Source of the DNA: Leucosporidium creatinivorum
Lineage: Eukaryota; Basidiomycota; Microbotryomycetes; Leucosporidiales; Leucosporidiaceae
Direction of reading: 5' to 3'
Length of the DNA stretch: 64,000 nt
NCBI GenBank assembly: GCA_001600635.1
Contig: BCKL01000022.1
Coordinates: 248,001 to 312,000, forward strand
Shown here: piece after piece, positions 23,262 to 35,331 of the stretch
Numbering within the stretch: position 1 is the stretch's first letter
How the letters are laid out: each line of letters starts with the position of its first letter
Notes under the pieces: model-generated
Database searches by the model: none
What the model was told of the DNA's origin: nothing
What the model saw: only the letters and a program-made list of their open reading frames with translations
Position numbers and translations under genes: made by a program

Positions 23262-24571
23262 ATGGCAGTACTCGCGGATTTACCTACAGAGCTGCTGGGA
23301 GAGATCGCAAGTGAGTCTCATCGCCTGAACGAGCTACAGAGACGCGGGGCTGACGGTTCGTGCACCCTCGCAGAGAACCTGGCTCAAGACAGCGAACAAG
23401 AAGCGCTAGCAGCACTCGCACTTCAGAGCCGTTTGCTCTACTCCGTCGTCAATCCTCTGCTCTACCGTCAAGTCCGCATCACCGACCTCGAGCAGCTCGG
23501 CGGCTGGGTTTCGACGATTGAGGGATGGGAGAGGCGTGCTTGTGATGGCGACGATGCACGAGAGATGCCCGTGACGCACAAGGTGAGTCTTGGTCCCTCT
23601 ACCTCGAGATTCAGAGCTAATGGTCTGCCGTAGCTCTCCTTCGAAAGCCTCGCTCAAGACCTTCCTTCGGCCTGCGACCACTGCGATAGCCAGGACCACG
23701 CGACGCAGGACCACGATCAGAACCTCGAGATCTTAATGCCCCTCACCGCTACCACCTTCTTCAGCCACCTGCACTCCCTCTCCTTCGTCGACTGTGAAGC
23801 CACCGCCGAGCTCCTCGCTCGACTTCTCGGTCCTCTTGCACCGCTTCGCTCAATCCTCGAAGAGCTTACCCTCGCCCAAACCGGCAGAGAACACAACCGG
23901 GCCCTCCAGTACATTTTCCAATACCTCCACTTCTATCCCGATACTCACGTCGCGTGTCGGGATGTGGACACGGATGAGGAAGAGACTGACACCGACGGCA
24001 AAGTCATTGGTCTGGATATACTCAAGGCTCAAGCGTTGAATTCCTTCGATTCTTTCGATGAGCTTCACATTGACGCAGGCGGCAACGATACCGGAATCAT
24101 CGAACTCGTCCGGGGCCAATCTCTCTCGCCTCACCCTTTCACCAACCTCAGCATATTGACGCTCGCTCTGGAGTCCTTTGAAGGTGAAGAGATCTTCATC
24201 ATCTTCTGCGGAGCTCTTTTCCCAATCCTCCGTTGCCTCACCCTCACCGGTACCCTCAAGTTTTGGGATCTCATCGCCGAAGAGCGCTTCCTCTATCGCC
24301 GCGCTGTGCATCGGTGGGAGGCTTTCTCTTGCTCTGTGTACAGTAGCACAAGAAAACTGATCTCTTGCATTGACCCCCTAGCTCTCCCACACAGCTGCCA
24401 GCCGAGTTCCGGCCCCCTCAACTCCTCCGCGAGACGCCTGTGGCGAGCGACATCCAGGCACTGTGGGCGCCGTTAAGCGCCAAGGAGATCAGCTCGAAGG
24501 CTTTTCGAGAGTACAGAGGTCCATCCCTCGACTTGCTCGACCTCTCAGAGCTGCGCCTTCGCCTTGTCTAG
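23262..24571 (+). CDS. F-box-like/LRR protein A3
   Basis: The start MAVLADLPTELLGEIA opens an F-box that continues after a 63-nt intron (23311-23373) as KNLAQDSEQEALAALALQSR and YRQVRITDLEQLG. Because that intron has no in-frame stop it can be mistaken for coding. A second intron begins at about 23583 and rejoins at LSFESLAQDLPSACDHC. A third (about 24312-24381) leads to a conserved C-terminus, GPSLDLLDLSEL, and TAG at 24569. Leucine-rich strands include HLHSLSFVDCEATAELLARL. No lesion is seen, so this is the best preserved member of its type. The partner on the other inverted arm (56321-57626) is shifted. A role as a substrate adaptor of an SCF ligase is family inference. Confidence 0.72.
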
Positions 24572-24921
24572 GTCTGGAGGCGGCTCGGCGATGGCTCCAG
24601 GCTGGTTGGCTCGCTTCTGTAGCTTTGCTGAGAAGGAGACACCTCGCAATATGCAGGAGCGACGTAGCCCCTGTGGCCGCGCTGGTGATACAATGAGAAA
24701 GAGAGACCTGCCTCTCGCGGGCGAGCTGCGCAGCCCTGCGCCGAGCCTGACGCCGAGGGTCCTTGAAACGCCGCTCTCGCTCCACCGCACCGCTCATCGA
24801 GGTAGAAACAGTGATGAGAAAATACAAGCAAGCGTTGATCAACTATAAGTAGGTTTGTACATGCACGCCCCGCCTTATATGAGCGATACCCGGCTAAGCG
24901 TGACGATCTGCTTTCCCTCGC
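24572..24921. other. Convergent intergenic region, no gene seen
   Basis: 350 bp lie between the stop codons of A3 and IML2. It should contain both 3' ends. No structure beyond short GC-rich stretches was noticed. Confidence 0.4.
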
Positions 24922-27900
24922 TTAGTGTCCCTCCTCCCTGAGAATCGTGAGCGCCGAGTTCGACCTCAGCACGGCCATGTTCTGTCGCAATCGAGTCGAG
25001 TCAGCTCAAGCTCAGCTCAACAGCAAAGGGGACGACTCACCTGCAGGCTGACCTTGCCCTTGCCCTTCTTATGGCTAATCTCGAGTCCCTTGCCGCTCAT
25101 GACCATCTCATATTGCTGACGAGCCTTGGTAAAGTCGCCCATTGAGCCGTAAAGACGTCCCAGCTCGTAGTCTGCGAGAGGGAGGAGGATCAGATTCGGC
25201 GGTCAAGGCTCGGCGTAAGGGGAAGTCACGTACGAGCAAACCAAACGAGGTGGTGGTCGTGCTGGATATCTCGGCCATGCTTGAGTACATTGCTGAGAGA
25301 GGGAGGGCGGTCAGCGAAAGCCCATGGGCGAAAAGCGAAGCTCGGCTCACTTGAAAGACACAAGGGCTTGCTCGTCGGCCTCTTTGACAGGGATAGGCGA
25401 CTCTGCTGGTCGTGGCTTGACGTGAGGCTCGGGGTGTGAGATGAAGTGGAGGATGATGCCGCGCAGAAGATGGGCGAGGCAGTAGTCTGCGAGTGAAAGC
25501 GCGACTGTTCAGCTCCTGCTCGCCTCAATTCCGACGAGGCCCGGACGCACCATCCCAGAACTCGTCGCCCTTGCCGTAAGCTGATGGCTCCTTGGCCTGG
25601 TGAAGCTCGGCGAGAACTGTAGAGACCTGATCGAGGTGCTCGTCGACCAGAACGAAGCGAGGGGAGAGGCCGAGGCAGTTGAGCACGTAGGCGAGCTCGA
25701 TGCCGGGGAGAGTGAGGCGGTTGCCTTGGGCGACGAACTTGCGTGCGCGGCGGGCGACGAATTTCTGTCGAGTGGGAGGAGGGTGAGAACGGCTCACGAG
25801 GCGAGTGAAGGAGGCAAAGGCTTACCTCGAGAGGGATCGACTTTCCAGCAATGCGCTGCATCAAATCAGGGACGGTCTGCATGATCTCGTTAGCCTTCTC
25901 GATGTCCTTGCCCTCCTCGTAGAGCGTCGTAGCCTGTATGAGAAGAGATCAGCCATCGTCGAGGAGGAGAATGGGGGGTACGGCGCACCTTGGCGTAGGC
26001 GTAGATAGCCTTCGACCAGTTGCTCTCCTTGTCGAGGATGTTGTAGCACTCGTAGCCCTTGGCGAAGTCGCCCATGGCGAGCGAGACGAGTCCGAGATCC
26101 CTAAAGTCAAGGCGGTCAGCTCGAGGCTCGAGGCTCGGGCAGCGGAGTCGCGCTCACCAGTAGCAAATGTGACCAAGCTGGGGGAAGTGAGGTCAGCCAA
26201 ACAACTTAGGGTAGAGCAGCTTGCAGACCACTCACCTGGATATACTCCCTCTGCGCTGCGATGGCTTGATGGAAAGACTTGGTCGCCGCCTCGAGCTGAG
26301 TCTCGGTCGAGTTGAGCCGGCCGGCGAAGTAGAGGAAGAAGATGCCGTTGGGGTAGCGATCTAGGTTGTACTTGAGAATATGAGCAGCGGTGGGCACGTC
26401 GACTCCTCCGACTCTGCAAAGGGAAGGAGGTCAGCGCGGCCGGCGTAGGGAGCGAAGAGCGAGGCGCACGGGAGGTAGTTGGCGATGACGAGGTGGTGCA
26501 TGAGAAGTACCATATCACAGACTGTCGAATAATAGTAGTTAGCGGGATGCACAGCGCAGAAAACGCCGAAAGTGACTCACTCGGCCTTCGAATTCCCTCC
26601 TCCTCTGGCGGCATCCCAGGCTCTGCCTCCCTCGGCTTCCACCTGCCCCCCTTCATCAGCGTCGCCAGCGCATACTCGCGGTCTCCAGTGAATCCGAAGA
26701 CGGTCATAATCTTGAGAACAGCGGACGGGAGAAGCGAGAGGATGAGGGAGATGAGGCCGTTACCGAGGAAGACACCTGAACGGAAGTCCTGGTCGATGGA
26801 GGGGTCCTCGCCTCCGTAGGCGGTATCGGCAGCCTCGACGTAGGCGGCGAGAGTGCGATAGATGGCGTAGGCGTTGCGCATGTTCAAAGCTTCCTTGAGG
26901 ACTGTGAAAGCCGAGAGTCGAGACGAGTCAGACGGGAGCTAGGACGAAGTAGCTGACTCGAGAAGACGCACACGCCACAAAATCGCCAGAGTAGATGATG
27001 CCGAGGACAGCCTGCAGCAACATAGCGCAGTTAGCGTCGAAGCGAGAGAGCGAACGAGAATACACCGAGAAGACTCACCTTGAGCAACGTGCACTCCGAG
27101 TACACCAACTCCGCATGCCTCTGCACACTCGTCATGCTCTTGATGCTATGCACCGACGTGGAACCCTTAGCGATCCTTCCCACGCTCTCAAAGATGCCGT
27201 GATCCTTCTTCCTGAGCAACTGAGCGATGAGGATCGAATCCCTGCAGCATTGGATGGCGGCCTCGAGGTCCTCTGGCTCGAACGTGGCAAGGGACTTGAT
27301 CGACTGGATGAGAGCGAAGCCGACGGAGTAGTAGAGGCGATGGTCGCAGCCTGAGAGGCAGATGTCCTCGGCTTCGATCATGCGCGACGACATGAAGAGG
27401 TGCATCGCTTTCCAGATGACCTGTAGGGAGGTATAGGTCAGAATGGACGGTCTGCATGATGATGTAGGGCTGTACAGCTCACCGTCATGTCCTGAGAGCC
27501 GAATGAGAAAGGGAAAGTCAGCTCCAAGCCGCTCTACCGCCACAAGAAGCAATACTCACCTCCGTGATATCCTCATCCGACAGGGCTACATCCTCGTACG
27601 TCAGACTCGCCAACGGCTTGCCCAGCTTGCCCCTCGTCTTGACATCCTTGGCCATCGTGTCCCTCGCAATCTCGGCCGCCCGACTGAGCGGTCCCTTCCT
27701 CTTGCTCGGATGGTCACCACTACTATCCTCGCCATCCGTCACGCCTCCACCTTGAGCTTCGACGAATTCGTCGTCGTCGTCGGATGAGGCGGAGAGAGGA
27801 GTGGCCGAGCGCCGGCCGTTCGCTCCGTTCGGCGAAGGCTGCGATCCATCCTGGCGAACATCGGAGGGGGTGGAGGTGGTCTCACGCCCACTGTAGCTGA

Positions 27901-28407
27901 TGGAGGTAGCTGCCAATGCTGCTGCTGTTCCACCGACGCCGTTCGAGCCGCGCCGGGCTGCTGGGGCAGTGGCCTCCTCCTCCTCGCTCTCATCTCCGCT
28001 GTCGTCCTCTTCGATGGCTCGAGCAGGGGAGCTGGAAGCGGACGCAGCAACTCGAGACGAGTTGACGCTCTCGGGCGGGGAAGAACCCTTGGACTGAGTC
28101 GAAGCGGAAGGGGATCTTGCGAGTGCGTCGCCTGAGCTGGCGGGAGGAGGGGAGAGGATGCGCGAGTTGGGAGTGATGGGCGAGGTGGTTCCTGCGAAGG
28201 GGAGCTCGGAGGGCTTGACCTTGCCGCTGGAGGATTTGGTGGACGATCTGGGAGTGAGCGGTCAGCTGGCGTTGCTACTGGGGGAGAGAACCACACTCAC
28301 TTTGAGAGGAGAGAAGCTGATGTAGCAGATGAAGATTCAGATGCCTTGGTCGAGTTCAAAGACGAGGTGCCCGACGAGACGGAGCCGGAGCGCTTGAAGA
28401 GGCCCAT
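24922..28407 (-). CDS. IML2: IML2/TTC39 family tetratricopeptide protein
   Basis: IML2/TTC39 proteins are outer-mitochondrial or cytosolic TPR proteins. Yeast Iml2 acts in lipid-droplet-linked clearance of protein inclusions. The start MGLFKRSGSVSSGTSSLN lies at 28407. A long Ser/Pro/Asp-rich disordered N-terminus follows, then the conserved core: AMHLFMSSRMIEAEDICL, LIQSIKSLATFEPEDLEAA, the family hallmark LKEALNMRNAYAIYRTL, then GVFLGNGLISLILSLLP and FGFTGDREYALATLMKGG. TPR-like helices follow (ILKYNLDRYPNGIFFLYFAG, ICYWDLGLVSLAMGDFAKGY). The last exon carries YELGRLYGSMGDFTKARQQY and ends ALTILREEGH at TAA 24924-24922. There are about fourteen introns. No lesion was seen. The disordered N-terminus is longer than I expect for the family. 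Confidence 0.88.
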
Positions 28408-28924
28408 CGCTGCTCGATGACCGCTGGTCGTTCGACTGAGCTGTAGGTGACTAGTAGAGCTGTAGTTTTGGTTCGAGCTGTGCGGTGTGTTATATATCCT
28501 GTCGAGCTGAGACGGAGAAAACGAGCGAAAGGCAAGGACAGAGGTTCAACTCGTCGCCCGGCGGCTTTCCTCAAGTTCGCCGAGCTTCAGGAAGTCACCG
28601 GCGACTCGATCATTAGCCCCACTTCGCTGCAGGCGATGATCTCTCATCTGAAAGTGACAGCTGCTCGACCTGTCGGTGACTCTGACCGGTCCCCAACAGC
28701 TCTTCGGGCACTCTTTCGCAACGGTTCGTACTCGCCGAGCTCTCCGGATCCGTCGCCGAGCAGGCCGTGATGCAGCGTCCATTGGCATGAGGCTGGGAAG
28801 GATAAATACGATGCAAAGTAGATACAATGAGTGGTAGAGCCGCCAGGGCTGATGAGCGAAATGAGGAGGTGAAGGAAGCGAAGTGAGGTGGGCGCCGAGA
28901 GGGATTGGGTGGTGGTGAAGCGGA
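28408..28924. promoter_or_regulatory. Intergenic between IML2 start and the secreted-protein gene 3' end
   Basis: 517 bp between two leftward genes. The part nearest 28408 must hold the IML2 promoter or leader. No coding signal or recognisable site was seen. Confidence 0.4.
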
Positions 28925-30501
28925 CTAGGCGCGGGAAATGATCCAGTGCTGCTCTTCGAGGGACTGTGCATCAAAAGCAAAGTCAATTTTGCGCCCGAGA
29001 GGGGAGAGCGAGTTCGGCAAAGGCTTACAGCATCCCAGGCGTCGAGGGCGGTCGACTGGGTGTTGCCGGCCGACTCGATCTGGTGGCCAGTGAGGGCAAG
29101 GGTGTGCACTGAGAGATAGCAGAGGGTCAGTGAGCGTGCCAAAGGACCCGTTCAGAAGAGAGCGGCTCACTGTCGATAAGGTGGTCGGTGCTGAACGAAC
29201 GTCACGGTCGAAAGGAAGAGGTCAGCTCGGGCTGTCTTCTCTTGCGAACAACCTTCGACGGTCGGCCTACGACGACCTCGCAAGCTGGAAACGATATCTC
29301 CATATAAGAACAGACGACTCACGGGATGATGAAGTACCTCCGACCATCAGCAGAGGACGACGACGAGCTCGTCGAAGCAGCAGCAAGGCTTTGGGGCTTA
29401 GCCGCCAACGTCTGCTTCTTCTCCTCAACGACCTTGACCTTGGACGAGCTCTTCTTCTTAGTCTGAGTGACCTTGGTCGACGCTTGGCTCGCTCCGGAGC
29501 TCGAGCTGTCCTCCCGATCCGCCCAGGTCTTCCTCCTCGGCGCCGACTGCCTCGCCACGAGTCCATGGTGCGCCTGTCCGAAAGGCTGCACATGGCGCTT
29601 CGAATTGGCCTTCTCCCTCGTCTTGATCGACAACTGCTGAGCAGCCACCAACGCCTGATTATCGTGCGAATCGCTCGACTCGTCGTAAGAATCGACGGGC
29701 ACGAGCAGCCACCACTGCTTTGTCGGTTCGAGGGTGTTTCCCAGCCGGGTGACTGCTCCTCCTTGATCGACTGCACAGGCGTACATTACTCCAGCGAGGT
29801 TGTAGCTTCCGCCCCATTGCGAGGAGAGGCACTTGGCCTTGTCGCCGATTTGGAGACGGACCCAGGGGACTCCGCCACCGTGGTGGAGGATGTTGACGGC
29901 TGAGGCGGCGGAGGAGGAAGAGGCGGAGGGTGTGATATGGTTGCCATCGCGCTGAAGTAGGGCGGAAGTGGGAGGATAGAGCGCGGAGGGCGAAGGTGAC
30001 GAGGTTCGGCGATGATTGGGAGTGACGGGGAGCATTTGAGGGGACGGTTGGGGCGATGACGGCGTAGAGGTAGTGGATTCGAATGTTTCAAGTGTCGGAG
30101 GGAGTGCAGAATAGACGAGATTGGGATAGTAAACGCGTGATCAGCCTTCCGAACGTTCCGAACGATGCTCGGCGCCTCCCTCGTTTCACTCACGACATAG
30201 TGCAGCGCCTGTCCCGTCTTGGCGTTGGTGAAGAGGTAGCCTCCTTCCTCGATAGCTTCAGCAGCAGCCTGTACATCGAAGCAAACAACACAAGTCGCCC
30301 AGTTCACGCGTCAGCTCGAAATCCACCCGTCCAGCTCGGCGCGCGCGCTCTAGCGTCGTTGAGTGAGCTTGCCGTGTACAAGCTTACCTGGAGCGAGCTG
30401 GCCTCGGCTGAGTTGTCGATGATACCAGCGATACCGGCGATTTGGGCGTTGATGAGGGGCAGCAGGGAGGCGAGGAGGGGGAGGGCGTGAACGAGCTTCA
30501 T
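28925..30501 (-). CDS. Secreted protein, possibly beta-trefoil/ricin-B-like
   Basis: The product has a clear signal peptide (MKLVHALPLLASLLPLINA) and then GYLFTNAKTGQALHYV. A 242-nt intron (30193-29952) joins this in frame to RDGNHITPSAS, then VNILHHGGGVPWVRLQIGDK and LSSQWGGSYNLAGVMYACA. The Q-W and GG-Y-N patterns recall ricin-B/beta-trefoil folds, but no complete QxW triplet repeat is visible, so the family is uncertain. Further on are WWLLVPVDSYDESSDSHDN, a Lys/Ser-rich linker, RRYFIIP, TDHLIDMHTLALTGHQIESA and the end SLEEQHWIISRA (TAG 28927-28925). Five introns. It may be a cell-wall or extracellular carbohydrate-binding protein; this is inference. Confidence 0.65.
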
Positions 30502-32869
30502 TATTGCGGAGGGCGAAAGTGTGGAGCTGGAGAGCGGAGGAGGGGGAAGGCTGGAGGGGAGGGAGTGAGAGCAAGGGAATGTAGGTGCTGTGAGAGCGTA
30601 GGTGTGTAGCGAAGTGTATTGAGAGACGTTGAAGAGAGAGTTGAAGGAGTGAGAGAGAGCGCGTCGAGAGAGAGCAAGCTGCGAAACCCAGTAGCTGGGA
30701 TCCCTTGGCAAGGCGCGTCGAAAAGGTCGCGTACTGTGATACAGGTGTCGCTCTCTCGATTAGAAGATGTACTGCAACATCGAGCTGCTTCGAAACTGAA
30801 CGCCGAGTGGACAGAGTGACCTGCCCCTCTCGCTCTCCTCTTCGCCGATCTCCGTCGCGCTCGGCAGCTGTGGGACCGAGGCGAGCTCTTGATGCGGTAC
30901 AGGAGTCCTCCCAAATGATCTCGACCTTCTTGTACGACCTCACGGAGCTTCGCCGAGCGCACTACAGGCGGGAGTAAGGCAGAGAGAGGGGCCGACCGAG
31001 CAGCGACCTTTACCGGCGCCTCAGACTACTCTGCTACAAAGGCCAGACCTGCACCAGAAAGAGAGAATTTCGACTTCGTCCGACGGGTTGCGTAGAGGCA
31101 AGCCGTCGCCGAGCCTGCAGGCCTGATGCCAGTGAGATCAAGGAGCAGAGAGTCCAAAAAACTCGAACCGAGGCCGAGATGCTTGAAGCGCGGAGAGAGG
31201 TCGGGGCTTCCCCGGCTGGAAGCTGGAGGAGGGAGGCAACTGCGTCAAGACTTTGATGGCTGTAAGGGAAAGACAACCCTGATCTGTACCGCAGGCTCAT
31301 GGCCGCTCCTCCCGCATCGCATGTTCCGGTGTCAGCCTTCGCCGAGCCTGAAGAAACTGCTGCCTGGCTGTCCCTTCTTGCAAGGGCTACAAACATGCTC
31401 AACTCGCGCATGGAAGGTCGACTTTTGCCCTCCTTCTGCCCAGGGAAGCCCACAGCCGAAGCAAAATGAATCCGGCCGAGCCAAGTGCCTGTCCAGCCCG
31501 CTCGGCGGAGGCTGACCGTCCTTGCGAAGGGGTCGTCGTTTCTCCCTTGTTGTACGAATTTTCTCGGCCATGTTGTTATGTAGCATGTGCTGTGCGGCAG
31601 TGGCAGCAAAGGGTATGACAGCAGTCGGTCCCGGTGAACCGAAACTACCCCGCCGAGGCAGAGCCCGAGCGAAGATGGGCTTCGCTCTTGGAGTCCCTCT
31701 GGCAAAGGGGTGGCCGAGGGCTTGACCTACACGGCTCGGACTTGGTACTGTAAGAAGTGACTTGCCCGAGGAGCAGGACGGTTGCAGAGCGCTCTGCGCT
31801 GGCTGTGGTGAAGCACCGAGAAGCCGACGGAAGAGAAGGTTGAAAGCTGCGTAGGGCAGGGCTTCGCCACGAGTGATGGGACTCGGAGAGCAAAAAGGTG
31901 GTGGTGGGGGTCGTGGTTGGCGTGTGAGAGAACGAGGCAAGGGAGAAGGAGCTCTGTCGGTAGAGGACTGCTTAGGTACAGAAAAGATGGCCCGGTGGAT
32001 TTTCGGGATGTGCAAGAGGTGCAGCGCGGTCGAAACGGAGAAAGCGATCCTTTCTCTCAGAAAAGCAGCGGGGTTGCGACGACTCTGCTCGACTCTGGGG
32101 AAGAGAGAACTCTGGACTGGGACACGGCTGCTCGCCTCGCATCCTTGCGCTCCTCCCCATCAAACTCGCTCGCATTTCCTGCACCTCTTCAGCTCGTCGT
32201 TCAACTCGTCCCAGCCTAGCCGCGCTTTCGCTACCTACGACCGAGGGCCGTGTACGCTTCCATCTCCTCTGGCCCAGCAGCTCTCCCGCCGACCGCTCCA
32301 TCGAGCCTTCTCCATCCACGCGAGGCTTCCCAGCGCTCCTCCTCGACCGGACTCTTGGGCAAGGGTGGCTGTAGTACATTACAGGTGAGTACATCATCTC
32401 AGCTGCACAACAAGACGAGAACAATGCTGGCGATCACGCAGGGCGAGAGGGAGGGGGCGCAAGCGTTCGCTGGCAGACAAGGGAGGCTTCTTCTCGACGA
32501 GAGAAGACCGGACAGGAGCCAGTTTAGGAGCCTACAGAAGATGTCTGTCGAGTTACAACAGAACTGACCCTCTTGCTCCTCCCCCTTCAACAAGCAGCAG
32601 CAGCAGCTAGGCAGCCAGCGCCAGCTCACAGGCCGTCTCAGCGCACTGAGCTCCGAGTGGTGGTCCCGCCGTTCGCCTTCAGCTTCTCATCCAAAGCTCC
32701 CCTTAGCACCTCTTGCACCTTGCCCGCCCTCGCCTGCTCCCTTACGCTCTCACGCTCCCGCCTCAAGTCAAGTCCAGCAGCTTGGTGAGTCCCGCCCGCC
32801 TTTGTTCGCCCGCAGAGCCGTAGCAGCCGCTTATACCTGCAGCTGCCGTACAGATCCTGCGCCTACGCT
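30502..32869. other. 2.4-kb intergenic region without a supported gene; long leader of the RGS gene likely
   Basis: No open frame here has codon structure, homology or intron signals that I can support. From about 32380 the sequence carries intron-like signals (GTGAGTACATC at 32382, CTGACCCTC then AAG near 32566-32591, GTGAGTCCCG at 32785) suggesting a spliced 5' leader of the RGS gene. The segment 30960-32200 shows nothing I recognise, and no tRNA gene was found. Confidence 0.4.
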
Positions 32870-35331
32870 ATGGCCACCTCGTCCCAGTCGCGCTCAGGTG
32901 AAGCGCGCGCTCGCCAGCAGCAGAGCTCCCACATGTGAGTCGCTGCTCGCCCTCTCTCCCGCCCACCTCTCACTAGGGCGAACGACGAACAACCCGTCGG
33001 TTCGCTCGTCGATATGAGCAGCAGCTGATTCGCTTGTATGCTTACAACTACAGGCTGAAAACTGGTCGACGAGGGAACCCTTTCTGCAAGGTGAGTAGGC
33101 TGCAGGCTCGGCCCCGCCCGAGCTGGCAATGCAATGCGTCTTGAGGCGCGAGGCGGGCAAAGTGAAGGTGGCTAGGGGGCAGCAGGCTGATCTTTCGCAT
33201 TCTCGCTATCAATATACAGGATACTCATGACCTCTTCGCCACCCTGATGGTCTCGCTCGACCTCTCGGATCGTACCCGCTTCTTTCGGACCTACCCAAAC
33301 GCCTTCACCACCGACGATGCTGCTACCAACCTCTCCTCCCTCCGCTTCTCGCAATCCAACCGCACCTCGGACCCCAACGACCCCCAGCGCATCGTCACCA
33401 CCACCACCACCACCACCTTCTCCATGTCGCGGGATATCGCCAAGGGCATCTGCCAGCACTTCATGGACGCTCGTCTCATCGAGAACGCTGCAGACCCAAC
33501 ATCGGTCAACTTCAAGGACCGAGGGATCTACCAAATTACCCCGAAAGGCCTCCACGTCCTCGAGCGCTTCATCACTAAGAACGGGATCTCGGCGGACCAC
33601 CTCGTCACCGTCTTCACCACACAGCCCATTTGCATGAAGCTGCTGCATCTCGAGCGGCGACAATCCGACGACGAGATCCACATTTCTCGCTCCGTCATCG
33701 ACGTCGTCTTCCGCCGCTTCGCAGGAGGTCGACACCCCAACTACGTCGCCGAACCGCACGATGTCCGAGGCGCGCCAGCCCTCGCTCGCCCATTCGTCGA
33801 CAATCTGCGGCCAAACGACTCGTTCGACCGGGGCGGAGGTTGCGAGCTGCAGGATGTGACGGAGAAGAGCAAAACGGGCCAATTCGTCGTCGTCAAGCAG
33901 GTCTTCGCCTCGGTCGCCGCCATCGACTGGTTGGTCGACTACTCGACCTGCTGCTGTCGAGAAGAAGCCGGCGAGCTGATGGCCCATTTCGTGCGCTACA
34001 ACCTCGTCACCCTCTACGTCGACCGGTCAAAGGCGGGCGATCGAGTGCAGACGAGCGAGGTGCGCGATGGAGGCGAGTACAGGCATGGACCGAGGGTGCT
34101 GTATCGGATTACGGAGGAGGGGCGAAGAGCGGCGATTGGAGCAGGCGCGGCGGTGCAAGGTCAGGGAGCGGGAGCAGGGGAGGTCGCCTCGGCCATTCCC
34201 AGGAGCGTGAGCGTCAAGATGGAGGCCAAGATTTCGTCCGAAGGATCGGTGGACGACGATGCCAGTTCAACGAGGTCGTTCGATCGGACGACACAGCAGC
34301 CTACCGACCGCTCTTTCGCCGGCGGCACGGGACTCAGCAACGTCGCAGAATCGGCCATCGTGGGCAGGTCGGCCGTCGCTGAGCTGTTCAAGGCCGATTT
34401 CTCGGAAGCGTTGGGAGGAGCAGCATGGCCCAAGGACCAGCACTCGACGACTACACGACTACGAGCGATCCTGGACGAACCAGCGCTGCGGTCCCTCTTC
34501 CGCGACTTCCTTCGCGCGAACTACTGCGACGAGAACCTCGGCTTTTGGATCGACGTCTCGGACTTCAGGCGACGGTTCTCGACTACCTCCTCGGCCGTCG
34601 GTGGAGCTTCGCAACAAGCTGCTCGGAAGAAGCAAGGATCCGCCACGAACGCCATGGAAACGCACCAGCAGAACCTCGTCGCCGCTGCGCTTCACATCTA
34701 CAACACCTACCTCGCTCCTCTCTCCCCCAACGAGCTCAACATCGACCACAACCTCCGCGCCGACGTCGTCAACTACGTCAACCGGTCATTGGCGGAAGTT
34801 GCGCCTGGCGGACCGACGGGCAAGCAGGTCGGAGCGAGTGGGGAGGAGATTGATGCGGTGCCGGCGTTGAGGGCTACGCAGGTGCAGACGCTGTTGAGGC
34901 AGTACGAGCGGATACAGGAGCATATCTTTAGGCTGTTGGCGACGGACCAGGTGCCGCGATTCGTTCGGTGAGTTTTGTCTCTCGGCTCTCGTCCTTCTTA
35001 CGAGCTCGTCGCTGACTCGTCTATCTATAGCACCGAGCCCTTCCTCGCTCTGATGGACCCCGAAGCACTCAACCCTCAACCGCAATCCTCTCCCAACCCC
35101 AATGCCTCGACCAACCCCTCCGCCTCCTCCACCGACCTCGCACGCCAAACCTCCAACACGGGCACCACCTCCTCCTCGACCGTCGGTCCCAACTCCTCGA
35201 CCACTACTCCCAATGCATCGACTCTCGCCGCCGGATCAACCACCACCAACTCGAGCTCAGGTAGCGGCTCGCCTTCATCGACTCAGCAGCCGCCGAGGCC
35301 GAGCTCGACAACGACGGGCAAGGCGGCTTAG
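32870..35331 (+). CDS. DEP-DEP-RGS regulator of G-protein signalling (Sst2/FlbA type)
   Basis: This GTPase-activating protein switches off a heterotrimeric G-alpha, controlling pheromone response and development in fungi. Exons 32870-32934, 33054-33090, 33220-34967 and 35031-35331 give 716 residues in frame. The N-terminal TGRRGNPFCKDTHDLFATL is typical of the fungal family. DEP 1 covers roughly residues 30-165, with a run of seven Thr before the FSMSRDIAKGICQHF helix. DEP 2 (about 255-320) contains AAIDWLVDYSTCCCREEAGE. The RGS box (about 430-625) shows LRSLFRDFLRANYCDENLGF and the helix LRQYERIQEHIFRLLATDQV. The tail is Ser/Thr/Pro-rich and disordered. The start follows from the conserved N-terminus and splice frame. 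Confidence 0.9.

Larger units (their letters stand above)
21290..24571. repeat. Left arm of an inverted duplication (divergent F-box pair A2/A3)
   Basis: Gene order and orientation (A2 leftward, promoter, A3 rightward) are mirrored at 56321-59675. The two arms lie about 31.7 kb apart. Similarity is highest in the central promoter and leader, about 80 per cent in the first coding exons, and falls towards the outer ends of both genes. Confidence 0.75.

Noticed and set aside
31332-32015. 227-codon minus-strand open frame in the 30.5-32.9 kb gap, considered as a gene
   Set aside because: Pro/Ser/Arg-rich, no known domain, no splice pattern; likely chance in GC-rich DNA.
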